Below are positions 40,901 to 50,628 of a stretch of DNA of 64,000 nt, one piece after another (the first letter of the stretch is position 1; the number at the start of each line of letters is the position of its first letter). Location of the stretch: NCBI RefSeq assembly GCF_000281045.1, contig NW_008246077.1:447129-511128 (forward strand), written 5' to 3'. The notes below the pieces were generated by a model that was given only the letters and a program-made list of their open reading frames with translations, had not been told where the DNA came from and did no database searches. The stretch is from Saprolegnia diclina VS20. Taxonomy: Eukaryota; Oomycota; Saprolegniomycetes; Saprolegniales; Saprolegniaceae. The translations under genes and the position numbers were made by a program.

Positions 40901-43629
40901 CGGCGCATGCGTCGTGACCACATGGGGCGGCGGCAGCCCGACGCCAAAGACGCCGTCCGAGTGAAACGTCTCGGTCGCCAAGTAGACGTGGTACAACGTG
41001 GCGCTGGCGAGCGCCTCGAGCGTCACCGTGTTGTTGTAAACGTCAAGCGGGTGCCACTCGGTGACGTTGACGCCGTGGACCGTAGCATTGCGCGCTTCGT
41101 AAATGCGCTCAGTGACGTCAAAGAAGCCTCGGCGAACGTTCGGCTGGACAACGTTGCTGGTCCGAAGCACAGCCGGGTCGTCAAAGTCGATGTCGCTCAC
41201 CATGTAGTGCACCCGCCCGGGCGACGAGAGGTTGGCGGTGATGACGATCGAATCGACCGACGCGTTCACGGGCAGCACAACCGACTGCAAAATCGTTGGC
41301 GCCAGCGCGAATGTTGTGAGGTTTTGCACGGCGAGAGAGTCGCTATAGACCTCGGACGACGTGTTGCCCGCGTACGCAGTCTCGAGGAGCACGAAGAGCG
41401 AGTACGATGTGTTGGGCTCCAAGTTTTCCAAATTCAACGACGTCCGCGCATGACGTGGCAGCTCCACGCGCCGCTTGGGATGCATTAGGAGTGCCTCTTT
41501 CGACGGTAGCGTCCAATCGTCGCATTCGGTCGTCGGCACGATCAACGAATGCACAAAGCCCACCGCGGTCGTCGTGAGGCTCGCGTCGAGGACGGACGCG
41601 ACGCCGGGGCGGTGCCGCAGCGTCAAAGCCTCGACCGTGGGTGCGGTAGCGTGGGTGCGCAGCGGGGCCAGAACCACGCGGTCGCTCTCGACGCCATACG
41701 CCGTGACGGAGTGCACTTGAACATCGTAGAGCGTGTCGGCCGAGAGGTTTCCGAGAATGCCAGTCGACGGCAGCTCGGTGCAGTGATCTTTCATTGTGCG
41801 ATTGCTATCGCTCGTGTAGCAAACACGGAGCATATCGCGGCGGTCCGACGACGATGCGTGGATCTCGAGTTGGGACGTCGAGCTGCGTACAGGACTGGAC
41901 GCGGCCACGGTAACGTCACCGGCGCGCTCGTGCGTGCGCGCCTCGACGTTGGCAAACGGCGCGCTGTAGACGCCATGGCTGTCGCTCGTCTCGGCAAAGA
42001 CGAGAAGACCGTATGTTGTCGACGCCTCCCAACCGCCCAACGCCAACTGAACGGTGTACGACTGGTTGGCATGCGTGTGCACGTCGAGCAGCGTGCCGAT
42101 CGGGGCGCTGACATTGGTCAACGCGTGCACCGTCAAGTGCGTGAACGAAGCATTGTACGTGGTGAGGTACGGCGCCAGCTGCGACTGCACTCCAAGTGGC
42201 ACTTCGCGAAACGCGCGAGGCAGCCCAATGACGAAATGGACGTCGCCCGGATGGTCCAGCGTCACGGTCGCCACCAAAACGTCCGTCGTGGTGTTTTGGG
42301 CCATGACGGTGACCGCGTCGACACGCGGCGCCGTCGCATGCGTCGCACACATGCCCGAGGTCGCCACGACATTGCTGAAGACGCCGTCGCTCTGCACCGT
42401 CTCGAGCACAAACGCCAGCGCGTATGTCGTCCCGACGTTGAGCGACGAGACGTTGACAGCAACGTCGACCGACGTCGCGGTCGCCGAGACGAGGTCCGCA
42501 GAATCGGTGGGTTGCGTCGGGAGCGAGAACCCAAGTGTCCCGACGGACTGCGTCGTCGAGTTGGCAGCCGACGTGATTGCCCGCCCGTCTGCAAACACCG
42601 CGTCGTCGTCGCTATTCGCGATGTAGTGGATGTGGTACTGGAGCGCTTTCAACGACGCTCGCACATTGTGGCTCTCGAACGCAACGCGAGGAAACTCGAG
42701 GCGGAAGGTGACTTGGATGCTCGAGGTGGACGCGTCCAGCGGCGCGCACTGGAGGCGTCCGAGGCTTGGCGCGACCGCAAACGTCGTGAACGCGTGCTCA
42801 ATGTACCCCGGTGCACTGAGCACGCCGTGGCTGCCGTCGACTTCAGCGACGTACCACACATCGTACGTGGTGAACGGCGCGAGTTGCGTAATGTTGACCA
42901 GCGTGCCGTTGGCGATATACGCGCTGCGCGTCGCGCCCGTCATGTTGTGCCAAATGTCGAGCGACGATAAGTTCTGACTGGCCTCGACGGGAACGACGAC
43001 GTAGTGCAAGAGCCCCGGAAACGTCACGTTGATGGAGAGCGCGGCCATGGTTGTCGTCGCATGCTGAGCCCAGTGGTCGAGGACGCGCACGAGCGGCGCG
43101 TCCGGGTGCGTTCGTGTGCCGTTGACCGACACGACCTAATACGATATGACGATAAAGGGCAAACTCAAAGTGCAATCTCGCACCGTGCCAAAGACGCCAT
43201 TGCTCTTGGACACTTCTGCGACAAAGTACACGTCGTACGAGGCGTTGGGCGTGAGCGATGACACGGACCAGCGCAAGCGCTGCGCCGTCTCGGACACGAG
43301 GGTGCTCGCGGCGACGACGCCCATTGCCGACGCGTTGCCGATGGCCGCGGCCTTGATGTCTTCAGCGAGCAAGGCGTCACGACCAGAGTCGACAATTGCG
43401 TAATGCAAGTCGGCCGGCGCAGTGAGGTAGAAGGCGAATGCCAGCGCCCCCGCAGTGCCATTGAGCACTTCGACGTGCCCTGTCGAGAGCAGCTCCTTGC
43501 GTGCGACTACGCACACCGTGTTGTGACGGTCCATGTGTCATTGCCAATCAAATCACCTGTCATTGTCGTCTTGGCGTGCACGCCGAGCGCAAGCAGCCAT
43601 GCGCACAGCACAGCCAGCAGTGTACGCAT
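37963..43629 (-). CDS. Giant secreted FN3-like repeat protein with EGF-like Cys modules
   Basis: Exons 43629-43557, 43506-43184, 43135-38597, 38549-38435 and 38384-37963; introns are 47-50 nt and every phase agrees, giving about 1,823 residues. The start is a signal peptide (MRTLLAVLCAWLLALGVHA). About a dozen repeats of 110-140 residues follow. Each ends in a version of TxYDVYFVAETxxSxGVFG then a THxxAP linker, and most include a PGxVHY strand; this looks like a fibronectin type III-related fold. Many NxT/S sequons fit an extracellular glycoprotein. The C-terminus has Cys-rich EGF-like parts (CGECLIGFVG; GACECDDGYLLDNGVC; KCQCDPGF) and a short hydrophobic end. Adhesion or wall/cell-surface function is inferred. 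A GPI anchor is possible but the tail is short. Confidence 0.85.
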
Positions 43630-44225
43630 CACCACCCGCCGTTTGATCCACAGCCAATTGAGATCTGGTTGCGATCTTTCCGAAAAGCCAGCGATCTTTC
43701 ATCGACAGTCACCAGTTGGCGGGCCTTCGAGAATCCCAAGCCCTCGGCTTTCACGTGCGAGACGCCAGCCCACCACAGCGCGTCCACCACTCTATCGTAC
43801 GACTAGTCACATGCGTCGACAGCTTTGACCACTGTCGACGGGTCCAAAGCCATTGACACGAATCACCGCAACATGAACCCATGATATGTCCCATCTTAGC
43901 CCGCAAGCCAAACGTCGGGCCGTGAGCCACAAGGAGTATAGCCGGCGCCCATGGCGTCGGCAACGGTCGCTGCGCTGGCCGGCGCGCCTCGTCCCACAGC
44001 ACCGGCGGCGGGCGCTTGCGGTCCGAGCGCCTCGGATGATTTCTTGTGGCCATTCATGTGGCTTTGCCCGATCTTGCACGTGTGGCGTAAAATATTATGC
44101 ACGCGTTTTATTGTATAGCTTACACTTTGTATGGCATATTGGAGGAAATAAAATAAATTACAATCGTGGCGCATTCTATTGCCCATCGCATTTCCAAAAT
44201 TGCCATCAAGCGGAGACGAACAGAG
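43630..44225. other. Divergent region, FN3-repeat gene / arginyl-tRNA synthetase
   Basis: 600 bp. CCAAT at 43654-43658 lies 25 bp from the FN3-gene start. The right end is AT-rich (44090-44165) before the synthetase ATG. Open frames inside overlap each other and have no domain. Confidence 0.5.
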
Positions 44226-46529
44226 ATGGCGCTGGAACTCGTGCTCGGCGCGTTCAACGAGCGTGCGCTCAAGTGCGTGATCGCGCTCAAGGAGACGGCG
44301 ACGGCCTTCGAACTCCGGAAGGCGCCGACGCCGTCCACGACGCCCAAGCTCGTGACGCCCGAAGGCCGCACGATCAACACGGCCAACAGCATCTGCCGGT
44401 ACATCTCGGCATCGTCGGGCCGCCTCGCTTTTGACGACCTCGCGGTCGACGACTACGTCGAGTGGGAAGAACGCGTGCTCCGTGTGGCCGCAGCGGGCAG
44501 TGACAAGGCGGCGCTCGCGGCCTTGATTGAGGCCAAGATCCAAACGGCGACGTTCCTCGTCGGGTCGGCCATCACGCTCGCCGACATTGTCGTCGCGCCC
44601 GTCTTGCGCAAGGCGCTCGAGGTGCTCCCGGCGGCCACGTACCCGCTCCCGACTGCGCGCGCGTACGTGGCGGCCTTTTTCGCCCTTGCGTCGGCAGCGG
44701 CCGCCGACATCTTTGTCGCCAACGGCGGCCAGGCGCCGCGCAAGACGGTGCCGTTGACGCCGGCCATGGCGTCGGGCACGACGTTCGACCACCTCCTCGG
44801 CATCGTCGAGAGCCTCTTTGAAGACGCGATCCGCGCCGCCTATCCCGGCGTGCTCTCGGAGCATTCGATCATGCTCGACGTGGCCCGCACCAAGACGACC
44901 AAGTACGGCGATTACCAGTGCAACAACGCGATGAACATCTTTACGGCGCTCAAGGGCACGCCGGGCGCTCCTGCCAGCCCGCGGGACGTGGCGAACGCGA
45001 TCCTCGCGGCCATGCCGGTCAACCCGGTGCTCGAGAAGCTCTCGGTCGCCGGCCCTGGCTTTATCAACGCGTTCCTTCGCCAGGACTTTATCGGGTCGCG
45101 TCTCTCGATGCTTCTGACGCAGGGCGTGCGTGCAAGCCCGGGCAAGAAGCTCAAGATCGTGGTCGACTTTTCGTCGCCCAACATTGCCAAGGACATGCAC
45201 GTCGGCCACCTTCGGTCGACGATCATCGGTGACGCCATGTGCCGCATCCTCGAGTTCCAGGGCCACGAAGTGCTCCGCATCAACCACGTCGGCGACTGGG
45301 GCACCCAGTTTGGCATGCTCATCTGCCACCTCATGGACGTCTTTCCCACATGGCAAGAAGAGATGCCCGACATTACGGACCTCACGCAGCTCTACAAGAA
45401 CGCCAAGCAGCGCTTCGACGACGACGAAGCCTTCCACAAGCGCTCGAAGGACCAGGTCGTGCTCCTCCAGTCGGGCGACGAGCAGTCGCGCAAGGTCTGG
45501 ACCACGCTCTGCGACATCTCGCGCCGCGAGTTCCAAAAGGTGTACGACCGCCTCGACGTGAGCTTGCACGAGATGGGCGAGTCGTTCTACAACCCAATCA
45601 TCCCGAACGTCATCAAGATGCTCGAAGACAAGAAGATTACCGAGGACAGCAACGGCGCCAAGGTCATCTTCACGTCCAAGTACAAGCAGCCGTTCATGCT
45701 CGTCAAGACGGACGGCTCGTACCTCTACGACACGACCGATATCGCTGCGCTCTGGTACCGCCTCCACGAGCAAAAGGCCGACTGGATCATCATTTACACG
45801 GACTACACGCAACAAGACCACTTTGGCCTTCTCTTTGAAGTCGGCGCCATGTCGGGCATTCTGGACCCGACCAAGCACCGTGTCAACCATGTGGGCTTTG
45901 GCACGGTCAACGACGAGACGGGCAAGCGCTTCAAGACGCGGTCGGGTGAGACTGTTCGCCTTGTCAACCTCCTCGACGAGAGCAAGACGCGCATGAAGGA
46001 GCAGCTCCTCGCGCGTATTGCGGCCGGCCAGACGTCGCTGCCGCCCTCCGAGGTCGACGCGGCCGCCGAGCGCATTGGCTACGGCGCGGTCAAGTACTTT
46101 GACTTGAGCCAGAGCCCGACGACGTCGTATGAGTTTAGCTACGACAAGATGCTCTCGACGACGGGCAACACGGCGGTGTACCTCCTCTTTGCGTACGCGC
46201 GCCTCTCGTCAATCGTGCGCAAGAGCGGCGTCGACGTGGCGGCGTTGAGCCCGAGCATCCTCACGCTCCAGGACGCCCACGAGAGTGCACTGGCCATCGA
46301 GCTGCTGCAGTTTCAAGACGTGGTCACGCAGATCAACAAGGACCTCGGCTCGAACCGCCTCTGCACGTACCTCTACAACGTTGCCGAGAAGGTCCAGCTC
46401 TTTGTCACCAAGTGCCGCGTGCTCGGCGTGCCGGAGCAAAACTCGCGCCTCCTCCTCTGCACAGCGACGCTCAAGGTCATGCAAACGTGCTTCCAGATGC
46501 TCGGCATTGAGCCCCTCGACCAGATCTAA
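44226..46529 (+). CDS. RARS1: Arginyl-tRNA synthetase with GST-like N-terminal domain
   Basis: Cytosolic class I synthetase that charges tRNA-Arg. It is one exon of 767 residues; the ATG at 44226 was chosen over an upstream in-frame GTG. The first 170 residues resemble a glutathione-S-transferase-like domain (LELVLGAFNERALKCVIALK; C-terminal TFLVGSAITLADIVVAPVL), used in other synthetases for complex assembly. The catalytic domain has VDFSSPNIAKDMHVGHLRST (HIGH motif as HVGH), INHVGDWGTQFGM, TTDIAALWYR, and the eukaryote-specific KRFKTRSGETVRLVNLLDE. The anticodon-binding domain near the end (AVYLLFAYARLSSI) completes the enzyme. I cannot see a mitochondrial targeting signal. A GST-like fusion on ArgRS is unusual, since the animal enzyme has a leucine-zipper-type extension instead. 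Confidence 0.93.
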   Translation: MALELVLGAFNERALKCVIALKETATAFELRKAPTPSTTPKLVTPEGRTINTANSICRYISASSGRLAFDDLAVDDYVEWEERVLRVAAAGSDKAALAALIEAKIQTATFLVGSAITLADIVVAPVLRKALEVLPAATYPLPTARAYVAAFFALASAAAADIFVANGGQAPRKTVPLTPAMASGTTFDHLLGIVESLFEDAIRAAYPGVLSEHSIMLDVARTKTTKYGDYQCNNAMNIFTALKGTPGAPASPRDVANAILAAMPVNPVLEKLSVAGPGFINAFLRQDFIGSRLSMLLTQGVRASPGKKLKIVVDFSSPNIAKDMHVGHLRSTIIGDAMCRILEFQGHEVLRINHVGDWGTQFGMLICHLMDVFPTWQEEMPDITDLTQLYKNAKQRFDDDEAFHKRSKDQVVLLQSGDEQSRKVWTTLCDISRREFQKVYDRLDVSLHEMGESFYNPIIPNVIKMLEDKKITEDSNGAKVIFTSKYKQPFMLVKTDGSYLYDTTDIAALWYRLHEQKADWIIIYTDYTQQDHFGLLFEVGAMSGILDPTKHRVNHVGFGTVNDETGKRFKTRSGETVRLVNLLDESKTRMKEQLLARIAAGQTSLPPSEVDAAAERIGYGAVKYFDLSQSPTTSYEFSYDKMLSTTGNTAVYLLFAYARLSSIVRKSGVDVAALSPSILTLQDAHESALAIELLQFQDVVTQINKDLGSNRLCTYLYNVAEKVQLFVTKCRVLGVPEQNSRLLLCTATLKVMQTCFQMLGIEPLDQI

Positions 46530-47243
46530 ATCGAAATGCAACGTATTGATGGCAGTCGTCGACGGAGTGTATCACTGCCCACTGGACACGGCGTCTCGGC
46601 TGCCTAGCGACAGAGACGTGCGCGCCAAAGAGTGTGCCATCGGGTTCAGCGCTAGGCTGGCCCCATCCTGGCGCATTCTCGATCGACGACTTTTGCGAGA
46701 AGGTAACAATGCCATCAAGGACAGATGGAGTGGTCAGCAGGATCCGTCACGATGGCGCGCGTCGAGCACCCTAAACACATTGGCGCGCATGACGCAGTTC
46801 GCACGGGGCGAGTGCTCGGGAGCTGGTGGCGAGGTGGCACGGGATGCATTGAAGTATACCATTCGAGCGATTCGGTGCAGAATTTGGTGCCAGCTTGAAA
46901 GATTACGTCGACGGATCGATGGACGGCGATGGCAGCTTGACGTGGTCGTGGAGTGGCCTCCATGGCAAGTGTCGTCGGTCGCTGACGAACGACGGGGTTG
47001 AAATTTTTGTCCCTACAGTTAGGGCTAGGGTGCACCCGCCCTGATCGCTGTCTTGATCCACAGCCCTTTCTGGCGATCTCTCTGGGGCTCGGACGATGCT
47101 CCGTGTGCCATCATAGCCAGCTGGGTGTCGACGTGCTGCGAACGAGCACGGCCCCATTGTCGCCTCGGAGTTGGGCACGATGCAATAGGAATAAGCAACG
47201 ATTGAAAATAAGATTAACGGGAAGATGGCGCAATGCAGGTATC
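46530..47243. other. Intergenic region, convergent 3' ends, no gene seen
   Basis: About 700 bp between the synthetase stop and the PX-gene stop. Open frames on both strands are short and overlapping, and have no domain. Confidence 0.45.
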
Positions 47244-47725
47244 TCACGCGAGATCCCAGTGCGGCGACGCGAGCGTCGTGCTCGTAAAGCTGTCGAGGAG
47301 CTTGCGGTCGACCGAGAGGCGTCGGCGCTTGAGCACCGCGAGCGTCGCATCGATCTGAATGCCCCACTGCAGCGCTTCGTTGGCGACGAGCTGCGAGAGG
47401 AACTGGTTGAGCATCAACTTGCGCTCGGCTATCGTGTCGGTCGAGAGGTTGCAGAGCCATCGACGCTTCGGGAGGCTCGGCAGACGCCCGCTGCTCGTGC
47501 GCTTGAGGCCATGGCGCAAAATCCTAGAGAGCGTCAGCGACGTGGTTGAAACACATGAAACGCGCACCGAAACTCGCGGAAGCGCTTCCAGCACACGACG
47601 AGGCCCTTGGGCGTAGTGATCTCAATCTCATACTCGACAAACGGGCTCTTCTCGGTCGCCAAGACCATGGTCCGGTGGCCGACGATGCGCGCCGCCACAA
47701 TCTCGAGCTCGAGGGCCAATTGCAT
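47244..47725 (-). CDS. Small PX (phox homology) domain protein
   Basis: Phosphoinositide-binding PX protein of about 145 residues. The ATG is at 47725-47723; no in-frame ATG lies further up. A 43-nt intron (GTGCGCGT to CTCTAG, about 47525-47567) joins EYEIEITTPKGLVVCWKRF with REFRILRHGLKR, recreating the FREF-x-x-LR core that contacts phosphoinositides. The usual polyproline and helix follow (LPSLPKRRW; AERKLMLNQFLSQLV). It is only slightly longer than one PX domain, so it may be a stand-alone adaptor or a gene truncated at the 5' end. Likely endosomal or vacuolar membranes by family. Confidence 0.7.
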
Positions 47726-48360
47726 CTTCTTAATGCTCTTGATGAACGCGAGCAGCGAGAATGCAGAATGAAGTCGCGGCGGTTGGGGCAACAACCAAGT
47801 CCCTTTCTACAACCGAAGCCTGTGATATGCTGCTGGCCTCTTCTCCGGTCTGTACTGCCACAATGCATAGGCGTGCATAATGCATGTACCAACATATACG
47901 ATTCAATATCTCTTCTGTTTGTGAAAACCTCTCATCTTCGATAGCCTGCCAAAACCCGATGTGGTCGGTAGGGTTGCCCTGCGACTTGCCTTACTCTAGT
48001 ACGCTTCCACATGCTCGGATAACGCAGTCGGGTCGGCCGTCGAGATGGGTGCTCAATTAGCCGATTGGCCCAATAGCGCGTGTCCACGGCGCCAATTCTG
48101 GCATTGTGGGCGCCGGAGCGCGATCTGCTGCGTGCCTGCGTGTGCTTGCGTCGATGCCAGTTGCCAGATCCAGAGTTGGGTTCTTCCACCTGCGACAGGC
48201 CGATCCAGATCGGTCCAGAACGCATACTGTATGTGGTTCTACAGGTTGCTCTCGCGCCTTCGATTGGCTGAAATAGGGGACGATACGCCTCTCGCATTGG
48301 CTGAAAAAGAATGAAATCCAGCGCCACGATTGGTGCCACTCGAGCCACGGTCAACGCACG
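47726..48360. other. Divergent promoter region, PX gene / HTATSF1-like gene
   Basis: 635 bp, including the ATTGG cluster at its right end and another ATTGG/CCAAT pair near 48062-48073. No supported gene. Confidence 0.5.
48263..48333 (-). promoter_or_regulatory. Three ATTGG (CCAAT complement) boxes before the HTATSF1-like gene
   Basis: ATTGG at 48263-48267, 48296-48300 and 48329-48333, spaced 33 bp from start to start, the last 28 bp before the ATG. The 33-bp period is about three helical turns, placing all three on one face of the DNA. Confidence 0.5.
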
Positions 48361-50231
48361 ATGGACAAGCCGACCGTCGACGTCGCGGCCTTGAAGGGCA
48401 AGAAGTGGCTGTACGTGGATGGCCAAGGCGCGCAGAAGGGTCCGCTGGACGAGCAGGTGCTCAAGCGGCTGCTCCGGCGCGGCCTCGTGACCGGCGACAA
48501 CTACGTCTGGTCGCCCGAGCTGGCCGAGCTCCTGCCGACGTGGCAGCTGGCCAAAGAGACGCTCGTCTTTGGCACGACGTGCGTGCTATGGCAGACGCTG
48601 CCGCAGTGGTACTATTATGACCAGGCCAAGCAGCAGAAAGGGCCCGTGACGACTACGGATCTCTCGACGCTCTTTCTGGACGGCGACATTGACGGCCTCA
48701 CGCTTGTGTGGAGCAGCGCGCAGCTCGTATCGGCGTGGACGCCGATGGGTCAAGTCGACGTGCTCAAGGAGGTACTCCAAGAGATCAACGACGAAGTCGA
48801 GCGGAAAGAAGCGCTCTTGGCGACCGAGAAGAAGCTCGACCCGTCGTCGCTCGTCATGGACAGCAGCGCAAGCGCGCGCACGTCGTTCCTTGCCGACGAC
48901 GGCAAAGAGTTCATCTACGACAGCGAAATGCGCAAGTGGCTCACGCCCGAAGAGAAGATCGAGGAGGAGCTTGCGATGCTCCGCGACGAAGTCGACGACG
49001 TCAAGGCATCCAACGACATGTTTGACGACGAAAAGCCGGTCGTTTCCTCCACAGCACCCGCGCCAGCGACCGACGACGCAGCGGCCACCAAGAAGCGCAA
49101 GAAGAAGACCAAGTCCAAGAAGAACAAGTGGGTCGCATCCAAGCAAAAGACGTGGATCTACATCAACGGCCTCCCCCTCGATGCCACAATCCAAGAAGTC
49201 CACGACCACTTTGCCAAGTGCGGTGTCATCCAGCGCGACCTCGAGACGGACGAGCCCAAGATCAAGTTGTACCGCAACAAGGACTCGGGCGCCTTGAACG
49301 TACGTGCTGTTCACCTCTCGCACCCCTCACGCAGGCTCGTAGGGCGACGCATCGGTGTGCTTTATGAAGGAACCGTCGGTCGAACTCGCGATCCAGCTCC
49401 TCGATAAAGTCGACTTGCGGCCCAAGTACGTCCTCGTCTTGGCGCTTGGGTGGTATGCACTGACAATGTGTAGCTGGCCGCTAGACGTCAAGGTGGCCGA
49501 GTTTGCGCAAAAAGGCGATGCGTTCGTACCACGCAAGAAGGCCAAGCTCGACAGCCGCGCCAAAGTCAAGAAATTTCAAATGGAGCAAGCCCTCTCGTGG
49601 GGCGCGGCCGACGAAGACGAAGGCCTCCGCATCGTCGTGCTCAAGCACATGTTTACGCCGGCTGACTTTGACGGTCTGTACCTTCTTTGGCTTGAACTAA
49701 TGTCTGATATATTGGCATGTAGATGTCGAGGCTGGGAACGAGCTCAAGGACGACATCAAGGCCGAGTGCGAGACCCTTGGCGACGTGACCAAAATCACCT
49801 TTTTCGACAAGCACCCGCTCGGCGTCGTGCAGGTCAAGTACGCACTGCCCGAGAGCGCGCAGTCGTGCGTTGAGCGCATGCACGGCCGCTTCTTTAGCGG
49901 CCGAAAAATCGAGTGTGCGTACTGGGATGGCACCAACTACACGGTGCGCGAGTCCAAGGACGAAGAGATCAAGCGCACCGAAGAGTTTGGCGCGTGGCTC
50001 GAAGAAGGGTCGAGCACCGACGACGACGACGACAACGAAGGGTCCGACGACGACGCGCCGCCGCCCGCACGACCGCACGCCGGTCGCGTGTTGCCCGACT
50101 CGGACGACGAAGATGATGATGCAATGCCCATGCACGGTGGTCGCGTCTTGCCGCCGATGGAGGACGAGGACGAAGAAGACGCCATGCCCATGCATGCCGG
50201 CCGCGTGCTTCCCCCGATGGACGATGACTAA
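48361..50231 (+). CDS. HTATSF1/CUS2-like splicing factor with two GYF-like domains
   Basis: A U2 snRNP-associated RRM protein related to human Tat-SF1 and yeast Cus2. Exon 1 starts at 48361. The N-terminus has two GYF_2-like modules: WLYVDGQGAQKGPLDEQ and WYYYDQAKQQKGPVTTTDL, each with the W-x(6-9)-GP core. Then FLADDGKEFIYDSEMRKW resembles the OCRE-like segment of Tat-SF1. A Lys-rich stretch precedes RRM1 (TWIYINGLPLDATIQEV), interrupted by introns starting near 49298 and 49426. RRM2, a UHM-like type, begins near LRIVVLKHMFTPADFD and, after an intron near 49680-49723, ends FFSGRKIECAYWDGTNY. The acidic C-terminus repeats an AGRVLPPM-type unit three times. The acidic tail and two RRMs are typical of the family; the GYF pair is not. 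Confidence 0.85.
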
Positions 50232-50628
50232 CACGACCTCGAGTTTGTGTGCCTGCATGTCCCGGGCTGTCATTCTAGTTTGGGCGCCAAGAGTTTGTCG
50301 TCGTTGCCCTGTTTGTCGTCGTTGCCCTGTTTGTCGTCGTTGCCCTGTTTGTCGTCGTTGCCCTGTTTGTCGCAACCTCCCGACCCGTGTTGATGCTTGA
50401 CATTCAGGCGCTGCCGGAAGGACTCTTGGTGTGAGGAGCAATGAAACACTGGGATACACCAGAGATCTAGGGCCCCGATCGCTGCTTTCCAGCCACGAGT
50501 TTTCATGTCCTGCATGGCGAAAGTATCAAGTTGATACTATTTCGGCAACAAGCTTTTGGAATAGCTTGACGGAGAAGTGTCACCGTGGGCAGAACGTTGA
50601 GAGTATGAACGGATGGTTGATTGAGTGG
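50232..50628. other. Intergenic region with minisatellite
   Basis: 400 bp between convergent stops. It holds the 18-bp tandem repeat. I see nothing else in it. Confidence 0.5.
50294..50372. repeat. 18-bp minisatellite, four full copies and part of a fifth
   Basis: Unit TTTGTCGTCGTTGCCCTG, copies at 50294, 50312, 50330 and 50348, then a partial copy. The copies are identical. It lies 60 bp past the HTATSF1-like stop. On the minus strand it would read as a DKQGND hexapeptide repeat, but no gene supports translation. Confidence 0.9.

Noticed and set aside
43896-45890. 664-codon open frame on the minus strand, opposite arginyl-tRNA synthetase
   Set aside because: Mirror of a strongly G/C-ending coding strand; no domain, and the plus strand is unmistakably ArgRS.
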